Shown here one piece after another: positions 1 to 7,814 of a stretch of 11,076 nt of DNA. The translations under genes and the position numbers were made by a program. This DNA comes from Conidiobolus incongruus B7586 (lineage: Eukaryota; Entomophthoromycota; Entomophthoromycetes; Entomophthorales; Conidiobolaceae). Below the pieces are notes generated by a model. The model saw only the letters and a program-made list of their open reading frames with translations. It searched no databases and was not told the DNA's origin. Where the stretch lies: NCBI GenBank assembly GCA_000697335.1, contig JNEM01013914.1:1-11076 (forward strand), given 5' to 3'. Position 1 is the first letter of the stretch. Every line of letters begins with the position of its first letter.

Positions 1-481
1 TAATATTAAATTTTTATTACTTAATTAATTTTAAAATAAATATACAATCCATATTTATTATTAATTTGGGAAAATTTATAAAATTAAAAAAATTTAATTT
101 GAAAATAATAATTTAAGATTTTTATTATCAAAGATATTTTATAATTGAAAATAAAATAAAAAATTATCAATAAAATATGTATATATATCTTAATTCCCTT
201 ATTTATTGCTTTAAAATATAAACCTAGTATTATAATATTGATTTTGATATAAATTTATCATAAATAATTTAAAATCAAAATAATGAAATAAAAAAATAAA
301 TTTAAATAATAAGATAATTATATATCTTTCTTATTATTTTGATATATTTTTTTTATTAAATATAAATCCTAAAATATAATTTATTAATAAAAAATCTAAG
401 AAATTTTTTTTATATAGTATCAATATTATTAATATAAATGATATAATAAAAATATTAATATACTAGCTTCTTTATAGATTA

Positions 482-504
482 ATATATATATATATATATA
501 TATA
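482..504. repeat. AT dinucleotide microsatellite
   Basis: An uninterrupted run of alternating A and T, 23 bases long, is seen directly. It lies in intergenic DNA far from any gene and is probably simple slippage DNA. Confidence 0.9.
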
Positions 505-2717
505 GATTATAATTTAATATGATATTTTGATTTTACAATTATCTTTAAGAGTTGATATAAAATAAATTTAATAAAAGATATTTTAGTTTTATCCAATAAT
601 AATAGTTTATATAAGTTTAAAATTAACAAAACATTGCTTATTAAAACCTTTGTTTTTATTTTACTATCTATTAATTAATCAAGCATTAATCTTTTTGACT
701 TTGATTATTTTGATAAATTAAAGGTTTTGCTTAAATATAAGAGATTTAATGATATTCTATCTTTTTATTCGAAAATTAAAGATGGATTGTATAGATAAAA
801 TATAAAATATTACTCAAAAAATTAATTGATTATTATTGAATTAAATGATATTTTTTAAAAGAAAAGGAAGGTACTAATGAATAAAATAATATCACCTTTG
901 ATATAGGTTTTTATAATATATAAAAATAAAATGTTAAATTCAATGTATTTTTTCTGAAACATCATATATATATTAATGATATAATAAAATTTATTCGATA
1001 TCATATTCTCCTTAAAATCAGCTAAAAATCGTTTTCTAGAATGAAATTTTCAAATAAAATATTATTAATCATTTCAAATTTTAATTAGATCATTAAATAA
1101 TTATATATCATAATTAGAATATCACAAATTTTAAGAATCGTCAAATATAACAAAAAAGTTAATAATTTACAGTTATCAAATAAACTATTTGAATCAATAA
1201 TCAATAATATATGAAAAATGTTATTTATTTCATCTTTAAAAATTAAAGTAATCTTTTACTTAATATTGATTGATTACAAAAAATATTAAACTTTATAAAT
1301 TATTCTTTTGGACTGTTTGATTTTTTCATAGCGAAATTCTACCATAAACACGAGTTAGTTAATAGTTGAGATGTTATATCAACAAGTTGATAGTAATATC
1401 TATACCTTTTTTCAAGGGGGTTCACTGAACTATTTTAGTCTATAGCTAAAATATACAGTATTATAAAATTTAGTAGATCTAAATATAGTATTTAAATTAA
1501 ACCAATTCATTATATCTGCTGAATTCAGTTAATTAAAAATTTTAATGCAAATTTATAATTAATATAAATTATTTTAAATTTTCCAATATTATGATTTATG
1601 CCTTGTATTAAATGTTGCTATAACCTTACAGCTGATGTGATTCAAAAGGTACTACCTAATATTGTTTAATCTCATTTTATTCAGGTCAAAATCAAATAAA
1701 AGCAGCAAACATCAATTAATTCAAAATAAACCATAGTTCACATTGGTTCAGTTAAATGATTGAATAGCGAATAGTAATAGAGTTAACATTTCATTTACTT
1801 TTATTAATGGTATTATATTCATATTAAAAATTTCCTTGAAATTGTCAAGTAGAACCTTTGGCTAAATGGGCTGAGATTCATCAGATATATACGCAATCTT
1901 TTGGTTTTATTACTTTCTTATATTTGCTAAAATGTGAATTAATTACTGTAATATATATTATTTTAAATTGATCTAACTCAATATTAGAACTGGTGAATTA
2001 AATCTTGAAATTCATCCTACCAATAACAATTCATTGGAATAGAAATTTGTACAAAATATCAAATGCCAATATATATTATAAGAGATGACTCCAAATTGTT
2101 GATATTCCTTAGCACCTAGTATAATTAAGATGTTTTTGTAAATTTGAAAATATTTAGTGGGTATAAAACTTTAAACATATTTATCATTAATATAGTTCAA
2201 GTATCGATTAATGCTATCATTTAAATATATTTTTCCAGATATTTTTGATATAGTTTGGATAGTGTATCTTTACAATCAATTATAAATATATTTTGCATAA
2301 TATTTTTTGAAATTCTATTCAAGATTAATACAGCTAAATAATCTGATTTTTAATGTTTTGAGAAGGAGTTATAAAAAATTTAAAATAGAAAATTAAACCA
2401 TTAAAGGATCCAATGAATAATCTTAGAATTACTAGTTAAATCAATGACACCGATTTTGCAATTTATTACATTATAACTATTACAAATATTAATTAATACC
2501 TTTTGATATATATGATGTAGAAATACTGGAAAATAATTATAAACTAATAGTGAAAATGAAATATATAATCTTAATTTTAACACTCGTCATATCACAGATC
2601 GAGTAATTCGATAATAATATACCATTATAAGATATGCTGCGTTCCAAAAATTTATAGACTATTTCTTAATTTTTAATTTTGACTATTTTATAAATTTGAA
2701 ATCAAATTTTCAGAATA

Positions 2718-2756
2718 TTTGGTTATTTTACCACACAAACCCAAAAAATAACCAAA
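2718..2756. repeat. Perfect 12-bp inverted repeat with 15-base spacer
   Basis: The left arm at 2718-2729 (TTTGGTTATTTT) is the exact reverse complement of the right arm at 2745-2756. The 15-base spacer is C/A-rich with almost no T. The arms contain a GG/CC pair, so this is less trivial than the pure A/T palindromes nearby. It could form a hairpin or be a dyad binding site; it lies ~700 bp upstream of the solute-binding protein gene. Function unknown. Confidence 0.55.
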
Positions 2757-3368
2757 ACATAGTGGAAATAATAGCCATTACTTAAAATGATCTAATTACG
2801 ACGTCAATTAATACCTAGTCAACTTTGTATTATTTTATTTACAATATATTTAACAAATATTCAAAGTTCACCAATCAATATAATTTGTAATTCGTTACAT
2901 CCCAGTGTCCAATAACTATCCAAACCATAATTGTGTATCATGAATTTTGTAATTTTTTCTTTTTTATATTGAGTGTAACATGATCTCATTTTAGAAAGAT
3001 ATGAATACTTGAAAATATTCCTGTTATATGAGGCTGGCTTGAGAAGGTTGTGCCGATTATAATGGATTCAAATTGCAAGAAATTCGATTAAGGAGAGGTA
3101 AAATATCATTTCTTTGAATCAAATTTAAGGTGGTAAATATGAACTGGATAACTTATTTGATATTTTTAAAATATTGGCTATTCAACTAATGAAAGTTAAA
3201 TTCTTTGAGTTAATAATTGGCCTTTTGAAACTTGAGGTGACTAGATTAATACTTTGATTGATTGAATTATTTTGGACTAACAAACATTATGAGATAATTT
3301 AATCAAGATTTATTTTTAATGAATTCAGGTTTAATTTTTGATTTAGGTGATTAATGGGAACTTAATAA

Positions 3369-3376
3369 TATAAATA
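3369..3376 (+). promoter_or_regulatory. Putative TATA box of the solute-binding protein gene
   Basis: TATAAATA fits the TATAWAWR consensus and ends 83 bases before the ATG at 3460, with no ATG in between. The leader contains pyrimidine-rich stretches around 3424-3446. The chitin deacetylase gene has the same octamer at nearly the same distance. Chance matches are frequent in this AT-rich DNA. I saw no ATCWGATAA site, the motif bound by fungal iron-repressing GATA factors, in roughly the 450 bases before the gene; only plain GATAA cores occur, at 3293-3297 (+) and 3416-3420 (-). Confidence 0.45.
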
Positions 3377-3459
3377 ATTGGTATTTTTGGAAGACTTGTA
3401 ATTCGTGATTAAATATTATCATTGCTTATTTGCCTAATTTTTTATATTTAACTAATATT

Positions 3460-4779
3460 ATGAAATCCCTTCCTTTAATCGTCTCACTACTTATCCAAGG
3501 CGCGCTGAGTGAGGATGCTAAGCCGACCGGATGTATCGAGAACTTCGATTCTAACAAAGATTACTTCCCCCATAAGGTCAAGGTTGACACTGCTAATTTG
3601 TTCAATGTTGAATACCACAATTACTACAAGGTTTTGTTTAACAAGATGGTTAATGAAACTTATGTTCTTTACCAATGTGGTGCCAAGAAGCCTGATGTTG
3701 ATAACGCCAAACAGTTTATTGAAATCCCAGTCAAGAGTGTCGCAGCCATGGATACTTCCTCAGTTTTCTTTCTTCAGATGTTAGGTGTATTTGAAAAAAT
3801 CAAGAAAGTTGGTACTCTCGACTACATTAGTTCACCCTGTGTCAGAAAGGCTGTTAACGAAACATCAATCACGGCTATTGATTCCAACGGTACTTTCAAA
3901 AAAGACGAAAAGGATGATCAGTTTGCTGACGTCGACGTTATCTTCAGCTCCAGTAGCTCCAAGAACACACCCAAAGAAATCGTTATCAGTGCCGTCCATG
4001 ATCCCGGAGCTTTAGAACGTACTGAATGGGTTGAGTTCTACTCCGCCTTCTTCAACTTGGAGCAAATTGGTAATGCCGCTACTAGTGCTATCAATGACAA
4101 CTTTAACTGTATCAAAAAGAATACCAAGGCTCCTGAAAATGGTGTAACAGTCGCCTGGGCTTCCTATACTGCCGCTTACGATAAATATCCCGAATCCTGG
4201 TCCATCTCCCAAGCTCCCTACAAGAAACAATTGACAGAAGCTGCTAGCGCCAAATTCCTCACCATCAAAAACGCAACTTTCAACGACGCCAAAGACTTCG
4301 TGAAAGAGCTCCAAAAGGCCGACTACATTATCGACGAAACCTTCGGCGTTTTCACACTTGAAGAAATTGCTAAGGCCTATAAAGTTCCTTCTGACACTGA
4401 TCTTCCCGCTTTCAAGCACAAGAAACTCTATCGTATCGACGGTCTTGGTAACAATAAGGAAGGCTACGATTGGTACGAATCTGCCGTTCCTTTCGAAGAT
4501 GCCGTCCTCCAAGATCTCGTCCGTATTCTCGGCACGAACACCACCGCCCTCGCCAGCGACAATCGCCTCTGGTTCCGTAACGTCGCCTCTGAAGACAAGC
4601 AAATTCTCGGTGCCGGAGACTGTCGTTACGATGGCAAGCCCCTCAGCTCTCGCGCTGGCCAATGTAAAGCTGCTAAAGGCTCCTCCGAATCAAATGATAA
4701 GGGTAGCTCCAACGCCTACACTTTTGTTGCCTCGTGGACCTTGGGTCTCGTTTCCTTAGTTACCGCCATAATGATCTAA
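3460..4779 (+). CDS. GPI-anchored extracellular solute-binding protein, TroA/FepB/BtuF-like fold
   Basis: A 439-residue protein. The frame is open upstream to 3409, but the first ATG is at 3460 and is followed directly by a signal peptide (residues 1 to ~17), so I start there; position -3 is A. The body reads like a type-III periplasmic binding protein with two lobes. An N-terminal beta segment FNVEYHNYYKV begins at residue 48, followed by YQCG (71-74), IPVKSVAAMDTS (89-100) and LGVFEKI (108-114). The linker region has EWVEF (189-193) and FNLE (198-201). The second lobe has VAW (231-233), ADYIIDE (287-293), GYDWYE (335-340) and RLWFRN (369-374). Six cysteines (25, 73, 127, 217, 388, 402) could form three disulfides, and there are five N-glycosylation sequons (65, 133, 143, 271, 360). 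A Ser/Gly/Asn-rich stretch and a hydrophobic end from residue ~420 look like a GPI signal, with the omega site near 416-418. In bacteria this fold binds metals, haem, siderophores or cobalamin for ABC import; the ligand here is unknown. No intron is evident. G/C rises strongly towards the 3' end. Confidence 0.88.
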   Translation: MKSLPLIVSLLIQGALSEDAKPTGCIENFDSNKDYFPHKVKVDTANLFNVEYHNYYKVLFNKMVNETYVLYQCGAKKPDVDNAKQFIEIPVKSVAAMDTSSVFFLQMLGVFEKIKKVGTLDYISSPCVRKAVNETSITAIDSNGTFKKDEKDDQFADVDVIFSSSSSKNTPKEIVISAVHDPGALERTEWVEFYSAFFNLEQIGNAATSAINDNFNCIKKNTKAPENGVTVAWASYTAAYDKYPESWSISQAPYKKQLTEAASAKFLTIKNATFNDAKDFVKELQKADYIIDETFGVFTLEEIAKAYKVPSDTDLPAFKHKKLYRIDGLGNNKEGYDWYESAVPFEDAVLQDLVRILGTNTTALASDNRLWFRNVASEDKQILGAGDCRYDGKPLSSRAGQCKAAKGSSESNDKGSSNAYTFVASWTLGLVSLVTAIMI

Positions 4780-4815
4780 ACCTTGCAGAATATTATATAA
4801 CATCTTAATTTATTT

Positions 4816-4821
4816 AATAAA
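4816..4821 (+). other. Polyadenylation signal of the solute-binding protein gene
   Basis: AATAAA lies 37 bases after the stop codon, a normal spacing. The motif is common by chance in A/T-rich DNA, so this rests on position. Confidence 0.5.
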
Positions 4822-5114
4822 CACTAATCCTTTGATAGAAAACTAGTATTTCATCACCTCTCTCAGACTCTTCTATATGCACTATCTTCAATCATTTAAA
4901 TTTTCAGTTTAAAGTAATTTATGAAATAGATAAATAACTTTGAATTGTGTGAATAAATGGATAGAGGAAATGGATTATATTCGATTCATAATTGAAAATT
5001 GGAATAAAGTATTTGGTATATTTGTTGTTGAAAAATAACTTCAAATAAAAATTCACCAAAAAATTTAGTGGAAATTTGATGGAAATTTATTTATTTGAAA
5101 TTCAAAATGCTTAA

Positions 5115-5186
5115 TCTTCGATAGTATAGTGGTGAGTATCCCCGCCTGTCACGCGGGTGACCTGGGTTCAATTCCCAGTCGGAGAG
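5115..5186 (+). tRNA. tRNA-Asp (anticodon GTC), intronless
   Basis: This is a complete 72-base cloverleaf. The acceptor arm TCTTCGA (5115-5121) pairs with TCGGAGA (5179-5185) through seven pairs, one of them a T-G wobble, and the discriminator is G at 5186. The anticodon stem CCCGC/GCGGG (5141-5145 and 5153-5157) encloses the loop CTGTCAC with anticodon GTC at 5148-5150. The T arm CTGGG/CCCAG (5162-5166 and 5174-5178) encloses TTCAATT. The internal Pol III promoter is intact: A box TAGTATAGTGG at 5122-5132 and B box GGTTCAATTCC at 5165-5175. CCA is not encoded, as expected in eukaryotes. The sequence closely resembles animal and fungal cytosolic tRNA-Asp, and nothing suggests decay. Confidence 0.98.
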
Positions 5187-5187
5187 A

Positions 5188-5194
5188 TTTTTTT
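5188..5194 (+). terminator. RNA polymerase III terminator of tRNA-Asp
   Basis: A run of seven T on the sense strand starts two bases after the discriminator base, as expected for Pol III termination. Confidence 0.9.
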
Positions 5195-5990
5195 ATATAT
5201 AATTGAATTTTATATATCTATTTATTAATCATAATTTTAATTATAACTAATCATATATTTCTCTATCACTTTAAACTTTTCCAATTTATTAATTTTATAT
5301 TAAAAAAATTAGATTTTAAATCAAACGAATTTAATATTATTTTGAATCTTTGCTTTGTTCCAGTGAGATTGAAGTAAATTTAATCAATTCAAATTGAGAA
5401 ATTTGAGATTTAGCAAAAAATCATAGTTGGATTAAATCAAAATTTGTAGATAAGATGAATTTTTTAATTTGGAATATAATTAAAAATACAATGTATCCAA
5501 TAAGGAGACACAATAATACCATGATCTTGGTATATATCATAAACCCATATTGTAACAATTTTAATTTTGTATCCTCATTTTTTATTGATATTGATTCTGA
5601 AAAATATATTGTTTTTGCCTCACATTCAATGTTTTGGACTTTTAATAAATAATATTATATTGTCATACTTGAAAATTTTGTAATTTTGTCATGGTTATAT
5701 TCAAATGTGGGAATTTTAAATCTAAAATGCTATTATTCACCTTAGCTTAATTGTTATCCAAGTATAGAAATTTATCTTTAAATTTCAACTAAATAATCTA
5801 ATTTATATTAATTTGATTCATTCTGACACAGATATAGCACCAACGAAATAAACCTTGAATTAGAATAGACTAAGAGGACTAACCACATTTGGATAAAGCT
5901 ATAATTAAAAGGAGTGCATGTATTGAAATGAAAATTGATCAAATACCTCAATTTCGAAAAAAGTAGGTGTCAATACCGCATCACCACCTG
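5195..5990. other. Intergenic region between tRNA-Asp and the deacetylase promoter
   Basis: No supportable gene. The only longer open stretch (5455-5652, +, 65 codons) has plain AT-driven composition and no recognisable motif, and is within chance expectation. The last 150 bases are richer in G/C and may belong to the upstream regulatory region of the deacetylase gene. Confidence 0.65.
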
Positions 5991-5999
5991 ACATCAATA

Positions 6000-6007
6000 T
6001 ATAAAAG
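6000..6007 (+). promoter_or_regulatory. Distal TATA-like element upstream of chitin deacetylase
   Basis: TATAAAAG, a strong TATAWAWR match, lies in a less AT-rich setting 254 bases before the deacetylase ATG. A short broken inverted repeat flanks it on the left (AGGTG near 5966, CACCT near 5985). If used, the transcript would have a long leader; the stretch from GT at 6038 to the CAG ending at 6100 could then be a leader intron. The nearer TATA box at 6175 is the simpler choice. Confidence 0.3.
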
Positions 6008-6174
6008 AGCTTTAGAATAGTCTCAATCAATTTCAAAGTATTGGCAAGTCATTAAATTGACCAATTTGTGAAAGATCTGCGCTTTCAAATTGAGTTCAGG
6101 TTTGACATTTACTGAGGAATTGAAATTTTGCAACTGTTGCAAGTTTTGGTATCAAAAAAATATATCCAAATCAT

Positions 6175-6182
6175 TATAAATA
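6175..6182 (+). promoter_or_regulatory. Proximal TATA box of chitin deacetylase
   Basis: TATAAATA ends 79 bases before the ATG at 6262, with no intervening ATG. Octamer and spacing are nearly those of the solute-binding protein gene (83 bases). The leader is pyrimidine-rich, and the start codon has A at -3. Confidence 0.5.
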
Positions 6183-6261
6183 CCTCTTAAATCATTTGAA
6201 CTGTGATTATTTCATTTTCCATAAATCATTTCTGTTTATTTTTTTGGCTTAATTATTTATC

Positions 6262-6981
6262 ATGAATTGGATTTTTAAATGGCTCCTTTTTCTTGCATCT
6301 AACCAATTACTAATTATCAATGCTCACGACCGAGATGGTGATGTTGATACCGATACAATTCCAGAACCTCAATCACAGGGTGTGATTACTGGATGTACGC
6401 GACCAGGAGTTTTCGCAATGACCTTTGATGACGGGCCTTATGAGTACTCACCGCAGTTGCTTGCGGGTCTTAAGAGGTATAATGTCAAGGCGACTTTTTT
6501 CCTTGTAGGCGAATTGGTTGAAAATCCTGATTATGCCAAGTTTGTCCAACAAATGGTATTAGACGGTCATCAAGTTGCATCACACACTTATACACATCCA
6601 CATCTAAACTCTCTATCAGATGCTGAAATAGAGGAAGAGATCCAGAAAAGTCAAGATGCTATTTATAATGCAATTGGATATCGGGTAACATACTTCCGAT
6701 GCCCATACGGTGAATGCGATGATCGAGTTGTCAACATCCTTGAAAATAAAGGATATAAGATCATCCACTGGAATCTCGATACCAACGACTGGGACGGCCG
6801 TAGCAGTGACGAAATAGTCAATGTATATGCTGAATCACTAGAAAATTCCAACCCCGAAACAGACAGTTTCATTGCTCTTGAACATGAAATTGCTCCGGAA
6901 ACAGTTGCAGCTCTCCCAGAGTTAATAAGAAAGGTGAGAAGGTCAGGTTATCAACTTGTGACCGTTGCCAATTGTATTTAA
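6262..6981 (+). CDS. Secreted polysaccharide (chitin) deacetylase, carbohydrate esterase family 4
   Basis: A 239-residue protein predicted to remove N-acetyl groups from chitin, giving chitosan, at or outside the cell wall. A signal peptide covers residues 1 to ~21; the rest is essentially one NodB domain. All five family-4 motifs are visible: TFDDGP (54-59; D56 catalytic base, D57 metal ligand), HTYTH (108-112; metal ligands H108 and H112), RCPYGEC (146-152), DTNDW (173-177) and LEHE (206-209; H208 catalytic acid). The VKATFFLVGE segment (75-84) is also typical. Exactly four cysteines exist: C45 and C238 bracket the domain, as in fungal deacetylases, while C147 and C152 flank motif 3 and could pair beside the active groove. 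I see no chitin-binding module, GPI tail or N-glycosylation sequon, so it is probably a free secreted enzyme. It is intronless. Substrates other than chitin, such as short chito-oligomers, remain possible because family 4 covers several polysaccharides. Confidence 0.95.
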   Translation: MNWIFKWLLFLASNQLLIINAHDRDGDVDTDTIPEPQSQGVITGCTRPGVFAMTFDDGPYEYSPQLLAGLKRYNVKATFFLVGELVENPDYAKFVQQMVLDGHQVASHTYTHPHLNSLSDAEIEEEIQKSQDAIYNAIGYRVTYFRCPYGECDDRVVNILENKGYKIIHWNLDTNDWDGRSSDEIVNVYAESLENSNPETDSFIALEHEIAPETVAALPELIRKVRRSGYQLVTVANCI

Positions 6982-7780
6982 ACATTATAATATCCAACTT
7001 GTTCCAATCCATCTCTCATATATTATCGCCATTTACAAAATCATCACTTTAATTAATTACAATAATTTATTCATATTGGCCAATATTTAAAACAATATAT
7101 TATCTCTACCTACACCGCCATTTGATAGGACACGAATTTTATGTGATCTTAGATTTATTGAATGCCTTATAGTTATTATTAAGCATTGGAAACATATCTA
7201 AATTATACAGTTTACATAATTAATATTAGTATTAATATTAATAAATATTAATTTTATCAATATTATTACATTATTATATAGTATGGTTTATTATGAATTT
7301 GAGTTTTTATAATCGTTATTGTGATTTTGATATATAATAAAATTACTCTCTTCATAATTACAAAAAAATATTTATAAAAATTAAATCATTTACTATTATA
7401 TTAAAAGGATATAAAAATTTATTGAAAATTTAATTAAAATTGATTTAATATATTAAAAATTTTAACTAATTAAATTGAATCATATAATTTAAAATGATTT
7501 AATAAAATATAAAGAATAAAACTAAATTATATAAAATATCAAATACTCTTGAAACTCAAAATTATATTATTAATTTTAATTTTGTTTGAAAATAAATAAT
7601 TGTGAAATACAAATTGAATCAAGTTGAATACTCAAACAAGTATCAAAATTTTTATTTAAATTCAAACTCTGAGTAATTTTTCTTGGTTATTTTATTGAAT
7701 ATAATGATAATACTGAGATTGAAACAAGCACTACAATTCTAATTTTATCAATATTTATACTTTAATATAAATTATTTCGG
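6982..7780. other. AT-rich gap between convergent genes
   Basis: No gene seen. The deacetylase (+) and receptor (-) run towards each other across this gap. The only exact AATAAA I noted for the deacetylase is distant (7240-7245); a variant signal nearer the stop is likely. A near-palindromic run of TAATATTA units lies around 7219-7252. Confidence 0.65.
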
Positions 7781-7786
7781 TTTATT
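7781..7786 (-). other. Polyadenylation signal of the receptor gene
   Basis: AATAAA on the minus strand lies 28 bases past the stop codon. Another AATAAA overlaps the stop itself (7814-7819) but is less suitably placed. Confidence 0.45.
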
Positions 7787-7814
7787 GCAAGGCATATCAA
7801 TATTAATCAAATAT

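Larger units (their letters stand above)
1..3368. other. AT-rich intergenic region without a recognisable gene
   Basis: No open frame here rises above what is expected in such AT-rich DNA, and no tRNA-like A/B box pair was found. The first ~1.3 kb is close to pure A/T. From about 1300 to 3000 G/C rises: counted 60-base lines starting at 1381, 1621 and 1861 hold 19, 17 and 19 G/C, similar to the receptor gene further along. This stretch could be long regulatory DNA or the worn remains of a host gene; I cannot name one. A 23-bp AT repeat and a 12-bp inverted repeat lie inside and are listed separately. Confidence 0.7.

Noticed and set aside
1649-1684. A GT...TTCAG segment resembling an intron
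   Set aside because: At 36 bases it is very short, and the flanking frames reach a stop within five codons after joining, so it supports no gene model.
2401-2583. 60-codon open frame on the - strand with a hydrophobic start
   Set aside because: The hydrophobic start follows from A/T-rich codons; no domain follows and the length is as expected by chance.
3130-3240. Two short ATG frames with hydrophobic peptides (MNWITYLIF..., MKVKFFELI...) that look like signal-peptide exons
   Set aside because: Both end after fewer than 20 codons, and I found no splice pair joining either one to the downstream gene, which has its own signal peptide.
3430-3459. Upstream extension of the solute-binding protein from TTG
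   Set aside because: TTG is not a normal nuclear start codon in fungi, and the signal peptide begins exactly at the first ATG (3460).
5455-5652. 65-codon open frame on the + strand
   Set aside because: At about 80% A/T roughly one codon in ten is a stop, so a few open runs of 60-70 codons are expected in six frames of an 11-kb window. The peptide is Ile/Asn/Phe-rich with no motif, and nothing marks it as a gene.
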